DNA from: DATLFI01 sp035524895
Lineage (GTDB): Bacteria > Acidobacteriota > Thermoanaerobaculia > Multivoradales > Multivoraceae
Length of the DNA stretch: 19,152 bases
Direction: 5' to 3'
Assembly (NCBI GenBank): GCA_035524895.1
Contig: DATLFI010000334.1
Location: 1-19,152, forward strand
Of the stretch, positions 17,313 to 19,152 are shown one piece after another. The stretch's first letter is position 1; each line of letters starts with the position of its first letter. The translations under genes and the position numbers were made by a program. The notes below the pieces were generated by a model that was not told where the DNA came from, did not search any database, and saw nothing but the letters and a program-made list of their open reading frames with translations.

Positions 17313-17881
17313 GGGGAGAGCCTCATGTACGGTACAACCGGCGAGCCCGCCTCGCCGAACCCGAAGCCGAGGGCGAGCTGAGCAATATCCGCGCCGGAGC
17401 CGGAGAAGACGCCGGGAATCGCGACGGCCCGTCCTTCCGCGGACCTCCGGAGGCGGGAGGCACTTTCGAGATCGCCGTCGGTCACCAGGTCGAGAGCGCG
17501 AACCTCACCGCGAAGGTCGTGGGCACGCAGGCGTTCGATCGAGATGAAGAACGGCTCCCACGCTGCTGCATCATCGAGCCAGCCCTCGAGGCGGGAGTCG
17601 AGCTCCTCTTCGACGGATGCGGGGAGGCTCCAGAGAGTCACGCAATGCGGCGGGTCGAAGAGCTCGCGGCAACGATGCGCCGCCACGGCGAAGACTGACC
17701 TGGCCTGCGCGAAACGGTGGGTGCGCGGGAGACCGCGGCGAAGTGCCGAGCTGCCAAGCGGTCCCAGCTGCCCCCGCGTGTTCCACCACCTGAAGAGGTC
17801 CATCTCGCCAGCGCGGGCGACGGCGACGCGGAGCTTGAAGAGGCGCTCAAGGTCGACCGCAGTCTCGATGATCTGCGTCAT
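17309..17881 (-). CDS. brxE: BrxE-family protein
   Basis: This 190-residue protein matches my recollection of BrxE, a small protein of unknown function known from type 6 BREX loci, where it heads the operon just before brxA, as here. Visible landmarks are LFRWWNTRGQLGPLG (29-43), RRGLPRTHRFAQAR (48-61), AAHRCRELFDPP (67-78), VTLWSLP (81-87) and a tryptophan-rich WLDDAAAWEPFF (101-112). No enzyme motif, signal peptide or membrane segment is visible. It overlaps the upstream reading frame by ATGA and brxA by ATGA, so it is embedded in the operon and is not a chance neighbour. The assignment rests on motif memory and position. Its co-occurrence with brxL and absence of brxD and a brxH-type helicase is unusual for type 6. 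Confidence 0.72.
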   Translation of the reverse strand: MTQIIETAVDLERLFKLRVAVARAGEMDLFRWWNTRGQLGPLGSSALRRGLPRTHRFAQARSVFAVAAHRCRELFDPPHCVTLWSLPASVEEELDSRLEGWLDDAAAWEPFFISIERLRAHDLRGEVRALDLVTDGDLESASRLRRSAEGRAVAIPGVFSGSGADIAQLALGFGFGEAGSPVVPYMRLSP

Positions 17882-18243
17882 TCCCGGCCCTCTTGGTCTC
17901 TTCCGGGGCCTCTCGCTGCCCCGCCCTCGCTTGCCGCTCCATCAATCCCTAGAATCCCTTCCGGGTACCCGCCGGCCCGATGCACCCGCACGCCGAAGCC
18001 GCTGACCCCCTTCTCCCGCAGAATCTCGACGACCATCTGAGCCATCTCCTTCGCCGGATCCTCGGCCACCAGCTCGGACGGCAGCGCCTCCGGATGCTCG
18101 CGAAAAAGGTCGGCCATCCGCGCGAAGAACATCCCCTTCTCCGACCACAGGAGCTCGTAGGCCCCCATTTCGAGCAGGGGTGAGATCGTCCGGCCCGGTG
18201 CCTCGGGTGAGCGGAACGAGAGAGGGGCCTGGACGGACGGCAT
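17878..18243 (-). CDS. Short DprA/Smf-like N-terminal fragment at the head of the operon
   Basis: A 121-residue frame starts at ATG 18243, although the frame stays open to 18306. Residues about 18-95 resemble the N-terminal helical domain of a group of DprA/Smf-like DNA-processing proteins: ISPLLEMGAYELLW (20-33), a FREHPEALPSELV run (47-59) and GFGVRVHRAGGYP (82-94). In intact proteins this leads directly into the Rossmann fold. Here the likeness stops after GGYP, and the last 27 residues are Gly/Ala/Arg-rich filler ending in an ATGA overlap with brxE. No Rossmann motif follows. I read it as a truncated gene fused by deletion to the front of the BREX operon. It could also be a real small leader protein. 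The only Shine-Dalgarno-like sequence (GGTGGAG) is about 17 bases upstream. Confidence 0.45.
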   Translation of the reverse strand: MPSVQAPLSFRSPEAPGRTISPLLEMGAYELLWSEKGMFFARMADLFREHPEALPSELVAEDPAKEMAQMVVEILREKGVSGFGVRVHRAGGYPEGILGIDGAASEGGAARGPGRDQEGRE

Positions 18244-18290
18244 CGGGTGCCCCGATAGTACTCCACCCTTACTCCGCCGCTCCCCCGGGG

Positions 18291-18730
18291 TACCTCGACC
18301 TTGCAATCGTGCTCGACACCTGCTCCCGGCGCATCCTCGGCTGGTCGGTAAGCGAGAGCCTCGAGCGCGAGCTCGCCGTCTCGGCCCTGGAGAAGGCTTT
18401 CGCGAGGCGCCGCCCGGCGCCGGGCCCCGTCCATCGACCGACCGCGGCTCGCAGTACGCGAGCGGCGACTACCGCGATCTCGTCGAGCAAACCGGCCTTG
18501 TCTTCAGCATGAGCCCCAAGGGCGACTGCTGGGAGAGCGCCATGGCCGAGAGCTTCTTCAAGACCCTCAAGGTCGAGCTCGGCAGCCGGTTCCCTAGCCG
18601 GCAGCAGGCCCGCCGCGAGCTCCTCGAGTACATCAAGCGCTTCTACAACACCCGGCGGCTTCACAGCGGCATCGGCTACCACAGGCCAGCCGAGTACGAG
18701 CGGCTCGTGGCGCTCCAGGAGGCTGCGTGA
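18291..18730 (+). pseudogene. IS3-family transposase OrfB remnant, 5'-truncated and frameshifted
   Basis: This is the C-terminal part of an IS3-family DDE transposase. The first piece reads YLDLAIVLDTCSRRILGWSVS from about 18291. After about 18433 the family sequence continues in the next frame as DRGSQYASGDYRDLVEQTG, SMSPKGDCWESAMAESFF, then KRFYNTRRLHSGIGYHRPAEY to a TGA at 18730. One base is missing just before DRGSQY, where HSDRGSQY is expected. The first catalytic aspartate (the TDIT region) and everything before it are absent. The second aspartate (in DRGSQY) and the glutamate (in AMAESFF) survive. The element cannot make active transposase. It lies next to the start of the BREX operon on the opposite strand. 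Confidence 0.87.
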
Positions 18731-19152
18731 CCCCCAGAGGGCAGTCCCCCACCGAGGGCTGAGGCCGATCCTTTTTGAGGCCCGGCCCCAGCCCCTCCCC
18801 CGCCCGGTGGAAACTGGGACGACTCACGCTACCAAAACCGGCCACCGAACCGGGGCAGGCCCGGGGGTGCCTCAGTTCGCCGCTCCACTCCAAGGGCGTA
18901 CACGCGCCGCCTGCCTCGGCTTGCACTAACTCACCTCATGTGCGAAACTACGCGCTCCCTGACGTACGTGCCCGGGAGTTCGCTCATACACTGTCTTGCA
19001 TATGGCGAGAACCTGACGGGATCCGGGACTGGCTCGCCTCCTACTAAAGGGAGCACGTTCGCAGGAGAAGCCGACAGCCTCGGAAGCCTCAACAAAGGGC
19101 CAATCCACCACCTTCGGCATCACGCACTGGTCCGAGATCCAGGGCGTGCGGT
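18731..19152. other. Right-edge stretch without a recognisable gene; possible IS3 right end
   Basis: No gene is supported here. Frames on both strands give unrecognised short peptides without good start signals. The segment around 18836-18862 (AAACCGGCCACCGAACCGGG, then GCAGGCC) resembles the right terminal repeat region of IS3-family elements, which would put the end of the IS near 18862. No matching left end is present because that side is deleted. A T-run at 18769-18773 follows a weak CAG-CCC/GGG-CTG hairpin (about 18744-18763) and could be a terminator. Confidence 0.35.

Noticed and set aside
18926..19123. Minus-strand 65-residue frame near the right edge
   Set aside because: No recognisable family, no ribosome binding site, and it overlaps an equally unconvincing plus-strand frame.
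1..19152. CRISPR array or long tandem repeats
   Set aside because: No regularly spaced repeat was seen anywhere. Apparent repetition in coding regions is codon-level GC bias.

Overview
The window comes from a high-GC bacterium. GTG starts, overlapping genes and strongly G/C-biased third codon positions are seen over most of it. The phylum cannot be fixed from the sequence alone. The left edge holds the 5' end of a housekeeping gene (xseA). The rest looks like a defence island: a complete BREX phage-defence operon, an unusual kinase/HD fusion gene beside it, and gene and insertion-sequence remnants at the right edge.

Layout. Bases 1-321 (minus strand) are the start of exodeoxyribonuclease VII large subunit. 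Bases 322-833 are non-coding, with visibly lower GC. Bases 834-3548 (plus strand) encode a 904-residue protein that joins a Ser/Thr protein kinase domain to a SAMHD1/dGTPase-like HD phosphohydrolase domain. This gene is richer in A/T than the BREX genes. It converges on the BREX operon, which runs on the minus strand from about 18243 down to 3790. In transcription order the operon is: a short DprA/Smf-like fragment, brxE, brxA, brxB, brxC, pglX N-terminal half (methyltransferase), pglX C-terminal half (target recognition and C-terminal region), pglZ and brxL. Most junctions overlap by 1-4 bases or are separated by 3-14 bases, so the operon is probably one translationally coupled unit. Bases 18291-18730 (plus strand) are a 5'-truncated, frameshifted IS3-family transposase. 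The last roughly 420 bases hold no gene I recognise.

How the genes fit together. BREX blocks phage DNA replication and marks host DNA by PglX adenine methylation. The brxA-brxB-brxC-pglX-pglZ-brxL complement is that of a type I BREX. An upstream brxE is the hallmark of type 6, so the locus is a mosaic or under-described subtype. PglX is split into two coupled reading frames at the border between the catalytic domain and the recognition region, with a good Shine-Dalgarno sequence for the second half.

The most novel candidate is the kinase-HD fusion. It has the features of a signal-gated nucleotide hydrolase, which would suit an abortive-infection effector. That function is inference only. The kinase recalls PglW, the kinase of type 2 BREX/Pgl, but the HD domain is not part of any BREX type I know.
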